Below are positions 7,256-17,636 of a stretch of DNA of 64,000 nt, in pieces; the stretch's first letter is position 1, and the number at the start of each line of letters is the position of its first letter. The translations under genes were made by a program, and so were the position numbers. Source of the DNA: Pseudomonas sp. RSB 5.4 (GTDB lineage: Bacteria; Pseudomonadota; Gammaproteobacteria; Pseudomonadales; Pseudomonadaceae); the NCBI RefSeq assembly GCF_037126175.1, contig NZ_CP146986.1, positions 4,646,001 to 4,710,000 on the forward strand. The letters are read 5' to 3'. The notes under the pieces were generated by a model. It did not search any database. It worked only from the letters and a program-made list of their open reading frames with translations, and was not told where the DNA came from.

Positions 7256-10060
7256 TTAGTGCGCTTCATCCCAGTTGTTGCCGACGCCGACTTCCACCAG
7301 CAACGGCACGTCCAGCTTCGCCGCTTCGCTCATGTGCAGGCGGATTTCCTGGCTGACCTGATCGACCAGATCCTCGCGAACCTCCAGCACCAGTTCATCG
7401 TGCACCTGCAGGATGACTTTGGCGTCCAGCCCCGAAGCCGTCAGCCAGTTATCCACCGCCACCATGGCTTTCTTGATGATGTCGGCGGCAGTGCCCTGCA
7501 TCGGCGCGTTGATCGCCGTGCGCTCGGCGGCAGCGCGTTCCTGCGGCTTGTTCGAGTTGATTTCCGGCAGATACAGACGGCGACCGAAGAAGGTCTCGAC
7601 ATAGCCCTGATCAGCGGCCTGCTTGCGGGTGCGCTCCATGTATTCGCGCACACCCGGGTAGCGGGCGAAGTAGGTGTCGATGTAGGCCTTGGCGATCTTG
7701 GTGTCGACGCCGATGTCCTTGCCGAGCTTCTGCGCGCCCATGCCGTAGATCAGGCCGAAGTTGATCGCCTTGGCGCCACGGCGCTGGTCGGAAGTCACTT
7801 CGTTCAGCTCAACCTTGAACACTTCAGCGGCGGTCGCGGTGTGCACGTCCAGGTTGTTGCGGAAGGCGTTCATCAGGCCTTCGTCTTTGGACAGGTGGGC
7901 CATGATCCGCAGCTCGATCTGCGAATAGTCCGCCGCCAGCAGTTTGTAGCCCTTTGGCGCAACGAACGCCTGGCGAATACGCCGGCCTTCAGCGGTACGC
8001 ACCGGAATGTTCTGCAGGTTCGGATCGCTGGAGGACAGGCGTCCGGTAGAAGCCACGGCCTGGTGGTACGAGGTGTGGATACGCCCGGTGCGCGGGTTGA
8101 TCTGCTCCGGCAGCCGATCGGTGTAGGTGCTTTTCAGTTTGCTCATGGAACGGTGTTCCATCAGCACTTTCGGCAGACGGTGATCGTCCTCGGCGAGCTT
8201 GGCCAGCACTTCCTCAGCGGTCGATGGCTGGCCCTTGGCGGTCTTCTTCAGCACCGGCAGGCCGAGCTTTTCGTAGAGGATCACGCCCAACTGCTTCGGC
8301 GAGCCGAGGTTGAATTCTTCCCCGGCGATCTCGAATGCTTCGCGCTCCAGCGCGACCATCTTGTTGCCCAGCTCGATGCTCTGGATGCCGAGCAGTTCGG
8401 CGTCGACGAACGCGCCTTGACGCTCGATGCGCGCCAGCACCGGCACCAGCGGGATCTCGATGTCGGTCAGCACGCTGGCCAGGCTCGGGATGGCGCTGAG
8501 TTTGTCGAACAGAGTCTGGTGCAGGCGCAAGGTGATGTCGGCGTCTTCGGCGGCGTACGGGCCGGCCTGCTCCAAAGCGATCTGGTCGAAGGTCAGTTGC
8601 TTGGCGCCTTTGCCGGCGATGTCCTGGAAGCTCACGGTGGTGTGATCCAGGTACTTCTGCGCGAGGCTGTCCATGTCGTGGCGGGTCGCGGTGGAGTTGA
8701 GCACGTAGGACTCAAGCATGGTATCGAAGGCGATGCCGCGCACGTTGATGCCTTGGCTCTGATCGCCGCCGATGGCGCAGTTGGCCAGGATGTTCATGTC
8801 GAACTTGGCGTGCTGACCGACCTTGAGTTTGTTCGGGTCTTCCAGAATCGGCTTGAGCGCGCGCAGCACAGTGTCGCGATCCAGTTGCTCCGGCACGCCG
8901 ATGTAGGAGTGGGTCAGCGGGATGTACGCCGCTTCGTTGGCCTGCACCGCGAACGACAGGCCGACCAGTTGCGCCTGCTGCGCGTCGATGCCGGTGGTTT
9001 CGGTGTCGAAGGCGAACAGCTTGGCGTTGTTCAGTTTCTCCAGCCAGGCGTCGAAACGCGTCTGGTCGAGAATGGTTTCGTAGGCGGCTTCAGCGGGGGC
9101 GGCAGGCGCTTCGTCCGCTGGTGCGCTGAACAGATCGCCAGCCGGCGCAGGCTCGGCGGCTGCGCTCAGTTCCTGGCGCTTGGCGTCGCGATCCAGATCA
9201 TTCAGCCAGCTCTTGAATTCCAGCAGGGTGTAGAGCTCGTAGAGCTTGGCCGGGTCTTCCGCGCCCATTTGCAGGTCGTCGAGGCCGATGTCCAGCGGCA
9301 CGTCGACCTTGATCGTTGCCAGTTGATAGGAGAGGAAGGCCATCTCCTTGTGCTCTTCGAGCTTGGCCGGCAGGGTCTTGGCCCCGCGGATCGGCAGCGT
9401 CGGCACGATGTCGAGATTCGCGTAAAGCTCGGTGAGTCCACCGTTGACCCCGACCAGCAGGCCGGAAGCGGTTTTCGGGCCGATGCCGGGAACGCCCGGG
9501 ATGTTGTCGGAAGAATCGCCCATCAGCGCCAGATAATCGATGATCTGCTCGGGAGCGACGCCGAATTTCTCCTTCACGCCCTCCACGTCCATCGAGCTAC
9601 CGGACATGGTGTTGACCAAGGTAATGTGACCGTCGACCAGTTGCGCCATGTCCTTGTCACCGGTGGAGATGATCACCGGGCGATCCGCTGCTGCGCTGCT
9701 GCGGGCCAGCGTGCCGATAACGTCGTCAGCCTCGACGCCGTCCACGCACAGCAGCGGGAAGCCGAGGGCGATCACGCTCTGGTGCAGTGGCTCGATCTGC
9801 ACGCGCATGTCGTCGGGCATGCTTGGACGGTTGGCCTTGTATTCGGCGTACATCTCATCGCGAAACGTCCCGCCCTTGGCGTCGAAGACCACGGCGAACG
9901 GGCTGTCCGGGTACTGCTTGCGCAGACTCTTGAGCATGTTCAGCACACCTTTGACCGCGCCGGTCGGCAGGCCTTTGGAGGTGGTCAGCGGTGGCAGTGC
10001 ATGGAACGCGCGGTACAGGTAAGACGAACCGTCCACCAGGACGAGGGGGGCTTGGCTCAT
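7256..10060 (-). CDS. polA: DNA polymerase I
   Basis: This 934-residue enzyme does gap-filling repair and removes RNA primers. Three regions are present in order: the N-terminal 5'-3' exonuclease ([33 protein letters not shown]), the 3'-5' proofreading exonuclease beginning near residue 330 with [11 protein letters not shown], and the polymerase domain with motif [13 protein letters not shown], the O-helix region [16 protein letters not shown] and motif [11 protein letters not shown]. All catalytic acids look intact. The start [11 protein letters not shown] at 10060 is chosen because the frame further upstream offers only TTG (10072), against which AAAAGG would have no spacing. An Ala/Pro-rich linker at about 305-325 separates the nucleases. 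Confidence 0.97.
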   Translation of the reverse strand: MSQAPLVLVDGSSYLYRAFHALPPLTTSKGLPTGAVKGVLNMLKSLRKQYPDSPFAVVFDAKGGTFRDEMYAEYKANRPSMPDDMRVQIEPLHQSVIALGFPLLCVDGVEADDVIGTLARSSAAADRPVIISTGDKDMAQLVDGHITLVNTMSGSSMDVEGVKEKFGVAPEQIIDYLALMGDSSDNIPGVPGIGPKTASGLLVGVNGGLTELYANLDIVPTLPIRGAKTLPAKLEEHKEMAFLSYQLATIKVDVPLDIGLDDLQMGAEDPAKLYELYTLLEFKSWLNDLDRDAKRQELSAAAEPAPAGDLFSAPADEAPAAPAEAAYETILDQTRFDAWLEKLNNAKLFAFDTETTGIDAQQAQLVGLSFAVQANEAAYIPLTHSYIGVPEQLDRDTVLRALKPILEDPNKLKVGQHAKFDMNILANCAIGGDQSQGINVRGIAFDTMLESYVLNSTATRHDMDSLAQKYLDHTTVSFQDIAGKGAKQLTFDQIALEQAGPYAAEDADITLRLHQTLFDKLSAIPSLASVLTDIEIPLVPVLARIERQGAFVDAELLGIQSIELGNKMVALEREAFEIAGEEFNLGSPKQLGVILYEKLGLPVLKKTAKGQPSTAEEVLAKLAEDDHRLPKVLMEHRSMSKLKSTYTDRLPEQINPRTGRIHTSYHQAVASTGRLSSSDPNLQNIPVRTAEGRRIRQAFVAPKGYKLLAADYSQIELRIMAHLSKDEGLMNAFRNNLDVHTATAAEVFKVELNEVTSDQRRGAKAINFGLIYGMGAQKLGKDIGVDTKIAKAYIDTYFARYPGVREYMERTRKQAADQGYVETFFGRRLYLPEINSNKPQERAAAERTAINAPMQGTAADIIKKAMVAVDNWLTASGLDAKVILQVHDELVLEVREDLVDQVSQEIRLHMSEAAKLDVPLLVEVGVGNNWDEAH

Positions 10061-10134
10061 GAGCAGAATCAACCTTTTCGGCGGGCCCGGCGCTAGAATA
10101 GCGGGACCGTTGACGACAAAGGGACAAGGTTATC

Positions 10135-10431
10135 ATGCGTACGTTAAATCGCTTGCTGCTGGTCGGTTTGATTGCTGCCTCACCAATGGCCGCGATGGCG
10201 GCGGATGATGCGCCGTCAAAGGAGCCGGAAGTTACCATCAACACGCACACCGAAGGCGACAAGGTCATTCAGGAATACAGCCGCAGTGGCTTCGTGTATG
10301 CGATCAAGGTCACGCCGAAGGGCGGCAAACCGTATTTTCTGGTGCGCGCCGATGGTTCGGACGTGAACTACATCCGTTCCGACCAACCGGATATGCTGAT
10401 TCCGTCGTGGGAAATCTTTACCTGGAAGTAA
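10135..10431 (+). CDS. DUF2782 periplasmic protein
   Basis: This 98-residue protein has a clear Sec signal peptide (MRTLNRLLLVGLIAASPMAAMA) and a compact mature domain of about 75 residues with the conserved stretch VIQEYSRSGFVYAIKVTPKGGKPYFLVRADG, typical of DUF2782. The function of the family is unknown. It is divergent from polA and 61 bp upstream of thrB, the same neighbourhood as PA5494 in P. aeruginosa, so it may share a transcript with thrB. The intergenic region to polA is short (74 bp) and must hold both promoters; a TAGAAT hexamer at about 10093 could serve as a -10 element for this gene. Confidence 0.85.
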   Translation: MRTLNRLLLVGLIAASPMAAMAADDAPSKEPEVTINTHTEGDKVIQEYSRSGFVYAIKVTPKGGKPYFLVRADGSDVNYIRSDQPDMLIPSWEIFTWK

Positions 10432-10492
10432 GATTCCCGACTTTTAATCGGCGTCGCTTGATTGCGGCGCCCGAACTGAGCAGTTTTTAACC

Positions 10493-11446
10493 ATGTCTGT
10501 GTTCACCCCCCTGGCTCGGCCCGAGCTGGAAACCTTTCTCGCCCCTTACGGGCTCGGCCGTCTGCTTGATTTCCAGGGGATCGCCGCCGGCAGCGAAAAC
10601 ACCAATTTCTTTATCAGCCTGGAGCAGGGCGAGTTCGTCCTGACCCTGGTCGAACGCGGCCCGGTGCAGGAAATGCCGTTCTTCATCGACCTGCTCGACG
10701 TACTGCACGAGGCCGATCTGCCGGTGCCCTACGCGCTGCGTACCACCGACGGCGTGGCGCTGCGTGAGCTCAAGGGCAAACCGGCGCTGCTGCAGCCGCG
10801 CCTGTCCGGCAAGCACATCAAGGTCGCCAACGCCCAGCATTGCGCGCAGGTCGGCGAGTTGCAGGCGCATCTGCACCTGGCGACCCAGGGCGAGCGCATG
10901 ATCAAGCGCAAGACCGACCGTGGCCTGGACTGGATGCTGGAGGAGGGCACCGAGTTTCTTTCGCACCTGAGTGACGAACCGCGTGCGTTGCTGCACAAGG
11001 CACTGGATGAAATCACCCACCAGAAAGACAGAATTCTCGCGCTGCCACGGGCCAACATTCACGCTGACCTGTTCCGCGACAATGCGATGTTCGAAGGCAC
11101 GCACCTGACCGGGTTGATCGACTTCTACAACGCCTGCTCGGGGCCGATGCTCTATGACGTGGCGATTGCCTTGAATGACTGGTGTTCGGACGAGGAAGGT
11201 TTGATTGACGGGCCGCGTGCCCGCGCATTCCTCGGTGCCTATGCGGCGCTACGTCCGTTCACGGCCGCTGAAGCGGAGCTATGGCCGACCATGTTGCGCG
11301 TGGCGTGTGTGCGGTTCTGGTTGTCGCGGTTGATCGCCGCCGAGCAGTTTGCCGGGCAGGACGTGCTGATTCACGATCCGCAGGAGTTCGAGCAGCGTTT
11401 GGCGCAGCGGCAGCAGGTGCATACGCCGCTACCATTCGCTCTCTAA
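10493..11446 (+). CDS. thrB: homoserine kinase (APH-fold type)
   Basis: It phosphorylates homoserine to O-phosphohomoserine in threonine biosynthesis. The 317-residue protein belongs to the aminoglycoside-phosphotransferase fold type of ThrB used by Pseudomonas rather than the GHMP kinase of E. coli. The kinase motifs are ANIHADLFRDNAMF (catalytic loop, H-D...N) and LTGLIDFYNACSGPMLYDVAIALNDW (metal-binding Asp). N-terminal residues IAAGSENTNFFISLEQGEFVLTLVE form the nucleotide-binding sheet. Length and motifs look intact. It follows the DUF2782 gene and precedes a palindromic repeat, which probably marks the transcript end. It is not clustered with other threonine genes here. Confidence 0.92.
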   Translation: MSVFTPLARPELETFLAPYGLGRLLDFQGIAAGSENTNFFISLEQGEFVLTLVERGPVQEMPFFIDLLDVLHEADLPVPYALRTTDGVALRELKGKPALLQPRLSGKHIKVANAQHCAQVGELQAHLHLATQGERMIKRKTDRGLDWMLEEGTEFLSHLSDEPRALLHKALDEITHQKDRILALPRANIHADLFRDNAMFEGTHLTGLIDFYNACSGPMLYDVAIALNDWCSDEEGLIDGPRARAFLGAYAALRPFTAAEAELWPTMLRVACVRFWLSRLIAAEQFAGQDVLIHDPQEFEQRLAQRQQVHTPLPFAL

Positions 11447-11449
11447 AGT

Positions 11450-11562
11450 GTGGCGAGCGAGCTTGCTCGCGCTGGGCTGCGAAGCGGCCCCCAAAATTCT
11501 GGCATTCAGCCCATATTTTGTGAGTGCTGCGCACTCAAGCGGGAGCAAGCTCCCTCGCCACA
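11450..11562. repeat. REP-type palindromic pair (REPIN-like)
   Basis: The inverted arms GTGGCGAGCGAGCTTGCTC and GGGAGCAAGCTCCCTCGCCA lie 113 bp apart end to end, with an inner small hairpin (GAGTGCTGCGCACTC). It fills the gap between the convergent thrB and znuA genes. The arm sequence is a variant of the other REPs in this window (GGCGAGGGAGCTTGCTCCC type). Confidence 0.85.
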
Positions 11563-11574
11563 GGTCTTGTGGGG

Positions 11575-12495
11575 TTACAACGATTCCAGGCACCCGGCCA
11601 GATCGTTGCCCAATTTCTCCAGCACCTGCTCATAACCCTGAGCGGTTGCCGGGGTGTAACCGCCCAATGCATCCAGCTCCGCCAGCTTCACCGGCAGGCC
11701 TGCCACCAGGGTTTCCGCCAGGCGCGGACGCAGCGGCGGTTCGCTGAACACACAGGTCTTGCCCACTTCCTGCAGGCGCTTGCGCATCGCAGCCACATGC
11801 TGCGCACCCGGCTGCACTTCGGCGGCCACGCTGAACACGCCAGTGTGTTTCAGGCCGTAAGCGTCCTCGAAGTAATCGAAGGCTTCGTGGAACACGAAGT
11901 ACGGTTTGCCCTCGACATCAGCCATGCGCTTTTTCAAGCGTGCATCCAGTGCGTCGAGGCGCTCATCGAAAGCCTTGGCGTTGCTCTGATAGCGCTCGGC
12001 GTTGGCCGGATCGGCTGCGCTGAGGTCGGCGGCCATTTTGTCGGCAATGACCCGCGCGTTGACCGGCGATAGCCACAAATGCGCGTCCAGCGTGCCCGGG
12101 CGATGATCGTGATCATGCTCGTCGGCGTCTTCGGCGTGGGAGTGGCTGTCTTCGGCGAAGCGGCGCAGCTTCATGCCCGGCAGATCCTGCACGGCCACGC
12201 TTGGCAGCGTACGACCGTTGAGCACCCGTGGCAGGAAACCTTCCATGTCCGGGCCGATCCAGTACAGCAGATCCACCGATTGCACCTTGCGCACGTCGGA
12301 CGGGCGCAGCGCGTAGTTATGCGGCGACGCGCCCGGCGGCAGCAGCACTTCCGGGATGGCCACACCGTCCTGCACGGCCGCGGCAATCAGCTGCAACGGT
12401 TTGATGCTGGTGAGGACCTTGACCTCGGCCTGAGCCGAACCGATCAGCAGAAAACTGGCGATAAACGCCACAAAAACAGAAAAAAGTCGGGACAC
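11575..12495 (-). CDS. znuA: zinc ABC transporter, periplasmic binding protein ZnuA
   Basis: It captures zinc in the periplasm for the ZnuBC permease. A Sec signal (MSRLFSVFVAFIASFLLIGSAQA) precedes a cluster A-1 substrate-binding fold: the first metal His lies in PPGASPHNYALRPSD, then a His/Asp/Glu-rich loop (HSHAEDADEHDHDHRPG) typical of zinc receptors, then AHLWLSP and FHEAFDYFEDAYG with further ligand histidines. GTG codons at 12495 and 12504 both fit; 12495 has GAGTGG upstream and gives the usual MSRLF start. It is divergent from zur, with a Zur-type palindrome between them, while znuC and znuB lie downstream of zur on the opposite strand. Confidence 0.93.
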   Translation of the reverse strand: MSRLFSVFVAFIASFLLIGSAQAEVKVLTSIKPLQLIAAAVQDGVAIPEVLLPPGASPHNYALRPSDVRKVQSVDLLYWIGPDMEGFLPRVLNGRTLPSVAVQDLPGMKLRRFAEDSHSHAEDADEHDHDHRPGTLDAHLWLSPVNARVIADKMAADLSAADPANAERYQSNAKAFDERLDALDARLKKRMADVEGKPYFVFHEAFDYFEDAYGLKHTGVFSVAAEVQPGAQHVAAMRKRLQEVGKTCVFSEPPLRPRLAETLVAGLPVKLAELDALGGYTPATAQGYEQVLEKLGNDLAGCLESL

Positions 12496-12522
12496 GATGA
12501 CCACTCAAGGAGGCGAGAACGG

Positions 12523-12535
12523 GTAACATAATAAC
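12523..12535. promoter_or_regulatory. candidate Zur box between znuA and zur
   Basis: GTAACATAATAAC is an imperfect palindrome of the GTTAT-ATAAC type bound by Zur. It sits centrally in the 66-bp divergent region, 28 bp from znuA and 27 bp from zur, where one site could control both directions in response to zinc. Confidence 0.6.
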
Positions 12536-12561
12536 GTCTCTATCAAAACTCGTCGCCGCCC

Positions 12562-13044
12562 ATGCCTATTACACCGATTGCCAGCCGTCCACACGACCAC
12601 TCTCATTGCGTGCACAGCGCACTGACCGAGGCCGATACCTTGTGCGCCCAGAAAGGCCTGCGCCTGACTGCGTTGCGCCGGCGGGTGCTGGAGCTGGTGT
12701 GGCAGAGCCACAAGCCGCTGGGCGCCTACGACATTCTGGCGGTGCTCAGCGAGCAGGACGGCCGCCGCGCCGCGCCGCCGACCGTGTACCGCGCGCTGGA
12801 TTTCCTCCTGGAAAATGGCCTGGTGCACCGCATTTCTTCGCTCAACGCCTTTGTCGGTTGCGTGCATCCGGAACATGCGCATCAGGGCCAGTTCCTGATC
12901 TGCCGCGACTGCCACGCCGCCATTGAGCTGGAACAGAAAGCTATCAGCGACGCGATCATCAATAGCGCCAAGGATGTCGGCTTCATCGTCGAAGCACAGA
13001 CCGTCGAAGTGGTCGGCCTGTGCTCCGGTTGCCAGGGGGCCTGA
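12562..13044 (+). CDS. zur: zinc uptake regulator Zur (Fur family)
   Basis: This 160-residue Fur-family repressor senses zinc. The N-terminal His-rich start ([11 protein letters not shown]) is followed by a winged helix ([15 protein letters not shown]...[20 protein letters not shown]) and a C-terminal dimerisation domain. The structural zinc cysteines form two pairs, [11 protein letters not shown] and GLCSGCQG, as in Zur. It is first in zur-znuC-znuB, overlapping znuC by one base, and divergent from znuA, so autoregulation through the palindrome at 12523-12535 is likely. The ATG has no strong Shine-Dalgarno, which suggests modest translation. Confidence 0.93.
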   Translation: MPITPIASRPHDHSHCVHSALTEADTLCAQKGLRLTALRRRVLELVWQSHKPLGAYDILAVLSEQDGRRAAPPTVYRALDFLLENGLVHRISSLNAFVGCVHPEHAHQGQFLICRDCHAAIELEQKAISDAIINSAKDVGFIVEAQTVEVVGLCSGCQGA

Positions 13045-13829
13045 TGAGCAACCCGTTGATCCGTCTGGAGCACGTCGCCGTCACGTTTGCCGGGCAGACC
13101 GTGCTGGACAACATCGAGCTGAGCGTCGAACCGGGGCAGATCGTCACCCTGATCGGCCCCAACGGCGCCGGCAAGACCACACTGGTGCGCGCCGTGCTTG
13201 GCCTGCTGAAGCCTGACAGCGGCAGTGTCTGGCGCAAGCCGAAACTGCGCGTCGGCTACATGCCGCAAAAGCTTCACGTCGACCCGACCTTGCCGCTGTC
13301 GGTGCTGCGTTTCCTGCGTCTGGTGCCGGGTGTTGATCGCCCGCGTGCGCTGGCTGCGCTGAGGGAAGTCGGCGCCGAGCACGTTATCGACAGCCCGGTG
13401 CAGACCGTTTCCGGCGGCGAAATGCAGCGCGTGCTGCTGGCCCGGGCGCTGTTGCGCGAGCCGGAGTTGTTGGTGCTCGACGAGCCGGTGCAGGGCGTGG
13501 ATGTCGCCGGCCAGGCCGAGCTGTACAGCCTGATCACTCGCCTGCGCGACCGGCATGGTTGCGGGGTGCTGATGGTCTCGCACGATTTGCATCTGGTGAT
13601 GAGCACCACCGATCAGGTGGTCTGCCTCAACCAACACGTCTGCTGTTCCGGGCACCCCGAGCAGGTCAGCGGCGATCCGGCGTTCGTCGAGCTGTTCGGC
13701 AAGAACGCGCCGAGCCTGGCGATCTATCACCACCATCACGACCACGCCCACGACCTGCACGGTTCGGTGGTCAAGGCGCCCGCTGCGGGCCACACCCACG
13801 TTCACGGAGACCACTGCAAGCATGGCTGA
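13044..13829 (+). CDS. znuC: zinc ABC transporter, ATP-binding protein ZnuC
   Basis: This is the cytoplasmic ATPase that powers zinc uptake. The start at the ATG overlapping the zur stop (TGATG) gives 261 residues and has GGGGG-type Shine-Dalgarno upstream. Motifs in order are Walker [10 protein letters not shown] at 38-46, Q-loop MPQKL, signature VSGGEMQRV, Walker [13 protein letters not shown] and the switch histidine MVSHDLH. The C-terminus is strikingly His-rich ([14 protein letters not shown] and [13 protein letters not shown]), as in other Pseudomonas ZnuC, and may buffer zinc. It overlaps znuB by 8 bp, so translation is coupled. Confidence 0.95.
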   Translation: MSNPLIRLEHVAVTFAGQTVLDNIELSVEPGQIVTLIGPNGAGKTTLVRAVLGLLKPDSGSVWRKPKLRVGYMPQKLHVDPTLPLSVLRFLRLVPGVDRPRALAALREVGAEHVIDSPVQTVSGGEMQRVLLARALLREPELLVLDEPVQGVDVAGQAELYSLITRLRDRHGCGVLMVSHDLHLVMSTTDQVVCLNQHVCCSGHPEQVSGDPAFVELFGKNAPSLAIYHHHHDHAHDLHGSVVKAPAAGHTHVHGDHCKHG

Positions 13830-14610
13830 TTTTCTGTTGTATGCCCTGCTTGCAGGTCTGGCGCTGGCGCTGGTTGCCGGGCCGTTGGGTTCGTTCGTGG
13901 TCTGGCGGCGCATGGCCTATTTCGGCGACACCCTGTCCCACGCCGCGCTGCTTGGCGTGGCCCTGGGCTTTCTGCTGGATGTCAGTCCGACGGTGGCGGT
14001 GACCGTCGGCTGCCTGCTGCTGGCGGTGCTGCTGGTGACGTTGCAGCAGCGTCAGCCGCTGGCGTCGGACACGCTGTTGGGGATTCTCGCGCCGAGTACG
14101 CTCTCTCTTGGCCTGGTGGTACTAAGCTTCATGCATGAAGTGCGGATCGACCTGATGGCCTATCTGTTCGGCGACTTGCTGGCGATCAGTCCGACCGATC
14201 TGGCGTGGATCCTCGGTGGCAGCGCGGCAGTGCTGGTGTTGCTGGTGACGCTGTGGCGGCCGCTGCTGGCGATTACCGTGCATGAGGAATTGGCCAGGGT
14301 CGAAGGCCTGCCGGTGGCGGGTCTGCGCATGGCGCTGATGCTGTTGATCGCGGTGGTGATCGCGGTGGCGATGAAAATCGTCGGTGTGTTGCTGATTACT
14401 TCGCTGTTGATCATCCCGGCGGCTGCGGCACAACGTCACGCCCGTTCGCCGGAGCAGATGGCGCTGGGCGCGAGCCTGCTGGGCATGCTCGCCGTGTGTG
14501 GCGGGCTGGCGCTGTCATGGTTCAAGGACACCCCGGCGGGGCCGTCAATCGTTGTGACGGCAGCCGCACTGTTTCTGCTGAGTTTTGTTCTGCCCCGTCG
14601 AGGGGTGTAG
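13822..14610 (+). CDS. znuB: zinc ABC transporter, permease ZnuB
   Basis: The 262-residue integral membrane protein has about eight hydrophobic segments and belongs to the ABC-3 metal permease family. The conserved opening [25 protein letters not shown] and the later [17 protein letters not shown] and [13 protein letters not shown] are typical. It forms the zinc channel with ZnuC and receives zinc from ZnuA. It is the last gene of zur-znuC-znuB. The next gene starts 37 bp downstream on the same strand and could be read through, since no terminator is visible between them. Confidence 0.95.
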   Translation: MADFLLYALLAGLALALVAGPLGSFVVWRRMAYFGDTLSHAALLGVALGFLLDVSPTVAVTVGCLLLAVLLVTLQQRQPLASDTLLGILAPSTLSLGLVVLSFMHEVRIDLMAYLFGDLLAISPTDLAWILGGSAAVLVLLVTLWRPLLAITVHEELARVEGLPVAGLRMALMLLIAVVIAVAMKIVGVLLITSLLIIPAAAAQRHARSPEQMALGASLLGMLAVCGGLALSWFKDTPAGPSIVVTAAALFLLSFVLPRRGV

Positions 14611-14647
14611 ACTTGCTCGCTTTTTGCGCAAATAGAGAGTCGCAGGA

Positions 14648-15361
14648 ATGAAGCCGTTCGCCTCCCGTTATCTGCTCCTTGTCGCATTTTCCGTGCTGCT
14701 GGGCGCCTGCCAAAGCACGCCGCCGGTGGCCGAAGCCCCCGACGCGCGGGCCACGGCCATCGCACAGCTGGAGCAAAGCCTGGCCAGCAGCGAACTGGCC
14801 ACCGCCGAAGACCAATTGGCCGCCTTGCAGGCACAGAACCCCAACGATCAGTCGCTCGAGCAATACCAGCGCCAGTTGGCCGAAGCCTACCTGCGCCGCA
14901 GTCAGATCGTGTTGCAGAAAGGTGATGTGAACGCGGCAGCGACCGCACTGAGCCGTGCCCGCGCGCTGATGCCCAAGGCCCCGGCGCTGACCGGTGGCGT
15001 CAATGGGGCGATCACCGAAGCCCGTAAAGCCGAGCTGGAGAAAGCCGAAGCGGCGCTGCTGGCGGCCGAAGCCAAACCGAAAGCCAAGGTCATCGATCCG
15101 ACCGCCGAAAGCACCACGGTGGCGCTGAACATCAACGATAGCCGCAAACTTCGCCGGCAACTCGACGCGATCGCCGCCGATGTGGTGAATTACGAATGTG
15201 CCGTGAGCATTCAGGCACCGCGCACTCAGGATTACCCTTGGCTGGCGACTCTGCTGAGCAAGCGGGTGAAGAAACTGAATCCGGATTTCGAGTTGCGCAT
15301 CGAGAAGCAGATTCTGCGCGCGGTGCCGGCGCAGATGGTTCTGATTCCAGCTAAACCCTGA
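14648..15361 (+). CDS. putative lipoprotein with Ala-rich helical repeats (PA5502-like)
   Basis: The 237-residue product has a lipoprotein signal ending in LLGAC (Cys at about 21). Residues 30-140 are Ala/Gln/Leu-rich helices of TPR-like character (QLEQSLASSELATAEDQLAAL; QKGDVNAAATALSRARALMP), followed by a charged stretch and a C-terminal alpha/beta part (VVNYECAVSIQAPRTQDYPW...LRIEKQILRAVPAQMVLIP). The function is unknown. It follows znuB on the same strand, as in P. aeruginosa, but nothing in the sequence ties it to zinc. The signal and lack of sorting residues suggest the outer membrane. Confidence 0.75.
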   Translation: MKPFASRYLLLVAFSVLLGACQSTPPVAEAPDARATAIAQLEQSLASSELATAEDQLAALQAQNPNDQSLEQYQRQLAEAYLRRSQIVLQKGDVNAAATALSRARALMPKAPALTGGVNGAITEARKAELEKAEAALLAAEAKPKAKVIDPTAESTTVALNINDSRKLRRQLDAIAADVVNYECAVSIQAPRTQDYPWLATLLSKRVKKLNPDFELRIEKQILRAVPAQMVLIPAKP

Positions 15362-15365
15362 AAAG

Positions 15366-15431
15366 CTTCGCGAGCAAGCCCGCTCCCACAGGTCCAGCGT
15401 GAACCCTGTGGGAGCGGGCTTGCTCGCGAAG
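15366..15431. repeat. REP palindrome pair (GCGGGCTTGCTCGCG type)
   Basis: CTTCGCGAGCAAGCCCGCTC and its reverse complement are separated by a short spacer, ending 66 bp apart. It lies between the convergent PA5502-like gene and katE and can act as a bidirectional transcript end. Confidence 0.9.
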
Positions 15432-15456
15432 GCGTCCTCTCAGGCAGCCAGTTTCC

Positions 15457-17598
15457 TTAAGCTGGAATGGCTTTGGCCTTAGGCTCGCGATCCCAAACCC
15501 GATGCTGCCCGATCGCCGCGAAGAACGGCTTGGTCAACCCCGGCACATCCTTGCCCTGCAGCAACCCGTCATCCGCCTCGAGCTTGAGCAGATCCTGCAA
15601 CTGCTTGGCATCGCCGTGCAGCGCAATCGCCTTCAGGTGCTTGTAGGCTTCCAGAAGGTAATGCAGCGCCACGCCGTCGCCGCTCAACGCCTTGATCGAC
15701 GCCGCGCCACCCGGCACGAACACCGCATCGAAGATCACTGAAGGCATGCCTTCCATGGAGGCGTCCACCGGCAGGGCTTTGCCGTCGGCCGTCTTCACCG
15801 GTGCCGAAGTCGGGCCGAGCAGCTTGGCGTGGGCACCTTCCGCTGCCAATGCCTTCTTCATCGCATCAATTGCCGCACCATCGACACCGTTCGCCGCAAG
15901 AATCGCCACTTTTCGGGTTTTGATGTTCTCTGGCAGCAGATTGGCCTGACTCAGCGCTGGCGAATGATCGAACGAAGTCTTACGCACCTCGACCGTGCCT
16001 TTGCTTGGCGCCGGCAGCCCGAGGTTGGCCGCGACACGTTTGGCCAGTTCCAGGTCGATATTGGCGAGAATCTCATTCACCTGCCGCGCACGGATGAACT
16101 CGCGCTCAACCTTGCCCAGCTCGAAGCTGTAGGCGGCAATGATGTGTTCCTTCTCATGGTCACTCATGCTGTTGAAGAACAGTCGCGCCTGCGAGAAGTG
16201 ATCGCTGAACGATTCGCTGCGCTGGCGGATCTTGGCGGCGTCGATGCGTTCCGGATAAGTCTCGAAACCACCGTCCTGCGCGGCTGGCGGGGTCTCTTTC
16301 GGCCAGCCGCCATCGATCGAGTTCGGCTCGTAGGACGCGCGCCCCTTGTCGATCACTGTGCGGTGCTGCGCGTCGCGCTGACCGTTGTGGAACGGCGCGA
16401 CCGGGCGGTTGATCGGCAGCTCATGAAAGTTCGGCCCACCGAGTCGGCTGATTTGCGTGTCGGTGTAGGAAAACAGCCGGCCTTGCAGTAGCGGATCGTT
16501 GGAGAAGTCGATCCCCGGCACGATGTGGCCCGGGCAGAACGCGACCTGTTCGGTCTCGGCAAAGAAGTTGTCCGGGTTACGGTTCAGGGTCATCTTGCCC
16601 AGCGGGGTGATCGGCACAATTTCTTCGGGGATCAGCTTGGTCGGGTCGAGGATGTCGAAATCGAAGTCGTGCTCGTTTTCCTCCTCGATGATCTGTACGC
16701 CCAGCTCCCATTCCGGGTAGTCGCCCATCTCGATGGCTTCCCAGAGATCGCGACGGTGGTAGTCGGTGTCTTTACCGGCGAGCTTCTGCGCCTCGTCCCA
16801 CACCAGCGAGCAGGTGCCGGCGGTCGGGCGCCAGTGGAATTTGACGAAGCGCGATTTGCCCTCGGCGTTGACCAGGCGGAAGGTGTGCACGCCAAAGCCC
16901 TGCATGCTGCGCAGGCTTTTCGGGATCGCCCGGTCGGACATCGCCCAGATCACCATGTGCGCCGATTCCGGCACCAGCGAAACGAAGTCCCAGAACGTAT
17001 CGTGGGCCGAGCCGCCGGTCGGGATCTCATTGTGCGGTTCGGGTTTTACCGCGTGGACGAAGTCGGGAAACTTGATCGCGTCCTGAATGAAAAACACCGG
17101 CATGTTGTTGCCGACCAGATCGAAGTTGCCCTCGTCGGTGAAGAACTTCACGGCGAAACCGCGCACGTCACGCACGGTATCGCCGGAACCGCGCGGCCCC
17201 TGCACCGTGGAAAAACGCACGAACACCGGGGTCTTTTTCCCCGGATCCTGCAGGAAGCCGGCCTTGGTCAGCGTCGAATGGTTCTCGTAGGCCTGAAAGA
17301 AACCATGCGCGCCAGTACCGCGCGCATGGACGATGCGCTCCGGAATGCGTTCGTGGTCAAAGTGCGTGATCTTTTCACGCATGATGAAGTCTTCCAGCAA
17401 CGACGGCCCGCGCGGGCCGGCCTTGAGGGTGTTCTGGTTATCGGCGACCTTCACTCCCTGATTGGTGCGCAGGGCCTGGCCGGTCGCGTCGGAGCGAAAC
17501 TTCTCCAGACTGTCGAGTTTGGCGTTGGTGTTGGCGCGATCCTTGGTATCGGTTCCGGCCAGTTGGCTTTTGTCGGTCGTAGGTTTCTTGCTGCTCAT
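15457..17598 (-). CDS. katE: large-subunit catalase HPII (KatE)
   Basis: It breaks down hydrogen peroxide in the cytoplasm. The 713-residue length marks the large clade-2 catalases. The heme domain carries the catalytic His at about residue 91 ([14 protein letters not shown]), the distal Asn region [21 protein letters not shown], and the proximal tyrosine motif [15 protein letters not shown]. The last 150 residues form the extra flavodoxin-like domain ([34 protein letters not shown]) found only in HPII-type enzymes. The ATG at 17598 has GAGGAG ten bases upstream. A 7-bp hairpin lies in the leader. RpoS control is usual for katE but no clear promoter can be read. Confidence 0.95.
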   Translation of the reverse strand: MSSKKPTTDKSQLAGTDTKDRANTNAKLDSLEKFRSDATGQALRTNQGVKVADNQNTLKAGPRGPSLLEDFIMREKITHFDHERIPERIVHARGTGAHGFFQAYENHSTLTKAGFLQDPGKKTPVFVRFSTVQGPRGSGDTVRDVRGFAVKFFTDEGNFDLVGNNMPVFFIQDAIKFPDFVHAVKPEPHNEIPTGGSAHDTFWDFVSLVPESAHMVIWAMSDRAIPKSLRSMQGFGVHTFRLVNAEGKSRFVKFHWRPTAGTCSLVWDEAQKLAGKDTDYHRRDLWEAIEMGDYPEWELGVQIIEEENEHDFDFDILDPTKLIPEEIVPITPLGKMTLNRNPDNFFAETEQVAFCPGHIVPGIDFSNDPLLQGRLFSYTDTQISRLGGPNFHELPINRPVAPFHNGQRDAQHRTVIDKGRASYEPNSIDGGWPKETPPAAQDGGFETYPERIDAAKIRQRSESFSDHFSQARLFFNSMSDHEKEHIIAAYSFELGKVEREFIRARQVNEILANIDLELAKRVAANLGLPAPSKGTVEVRKTSFDHSPALSQANLLPENIKTRKVAILAANGVDGAAIDAMKKALAAEGAHAKLLGPTSAPVKTADGKALPVDASMEGMPSVIFDAVFVPGGAASIKALSGDGVALHYLLEAYKHLKAIALHGDAKQLQDLLKLEADDGLLQGKDVPGLTKPFFAAIGQHRVWDREPKAKAIPA

Positions 17599-17620
17599 CA
17601 GACGTAAACTCCTCGGTTGA

Positions 17621-17636
17621 CCCCGTTTCAACGGGG
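17621..17636. other. small perfect hairpin in the katE leader
   Basis: CCCCGTTTCAACGGGG is a palindrome with a 7-bp stem and 2-base loop, 23 bp upstream of the katE start and just upstream of its Shine-Dalgarno (17609-17614). In the mRNA it would lie immediately 5' of the ribosome site; whether it matters is unknown. Confidence 0.5.

Noticed and set aside
7226..10096. Long open frame of 956 codons on the plus strand
   Set aside because: It lies exactly opposite polA, has no ribosome site or recognisable motifs, and is explained by high-GC codon use in the real gene.
11450..11562. Repeat taken at first for a CRISPR-like array
   Set aside because: Only two inverted arms are present, not direct repeats with spacers, and no cas genes exist in the window.
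12505..12520. AAGGAGG on the plus strand between znuA and zur
   Set aside because: It looks like a Shine-Dalgarno but no start codon of a supported gene follows at the right distance; zur begins about 45 bp later in its own frame.
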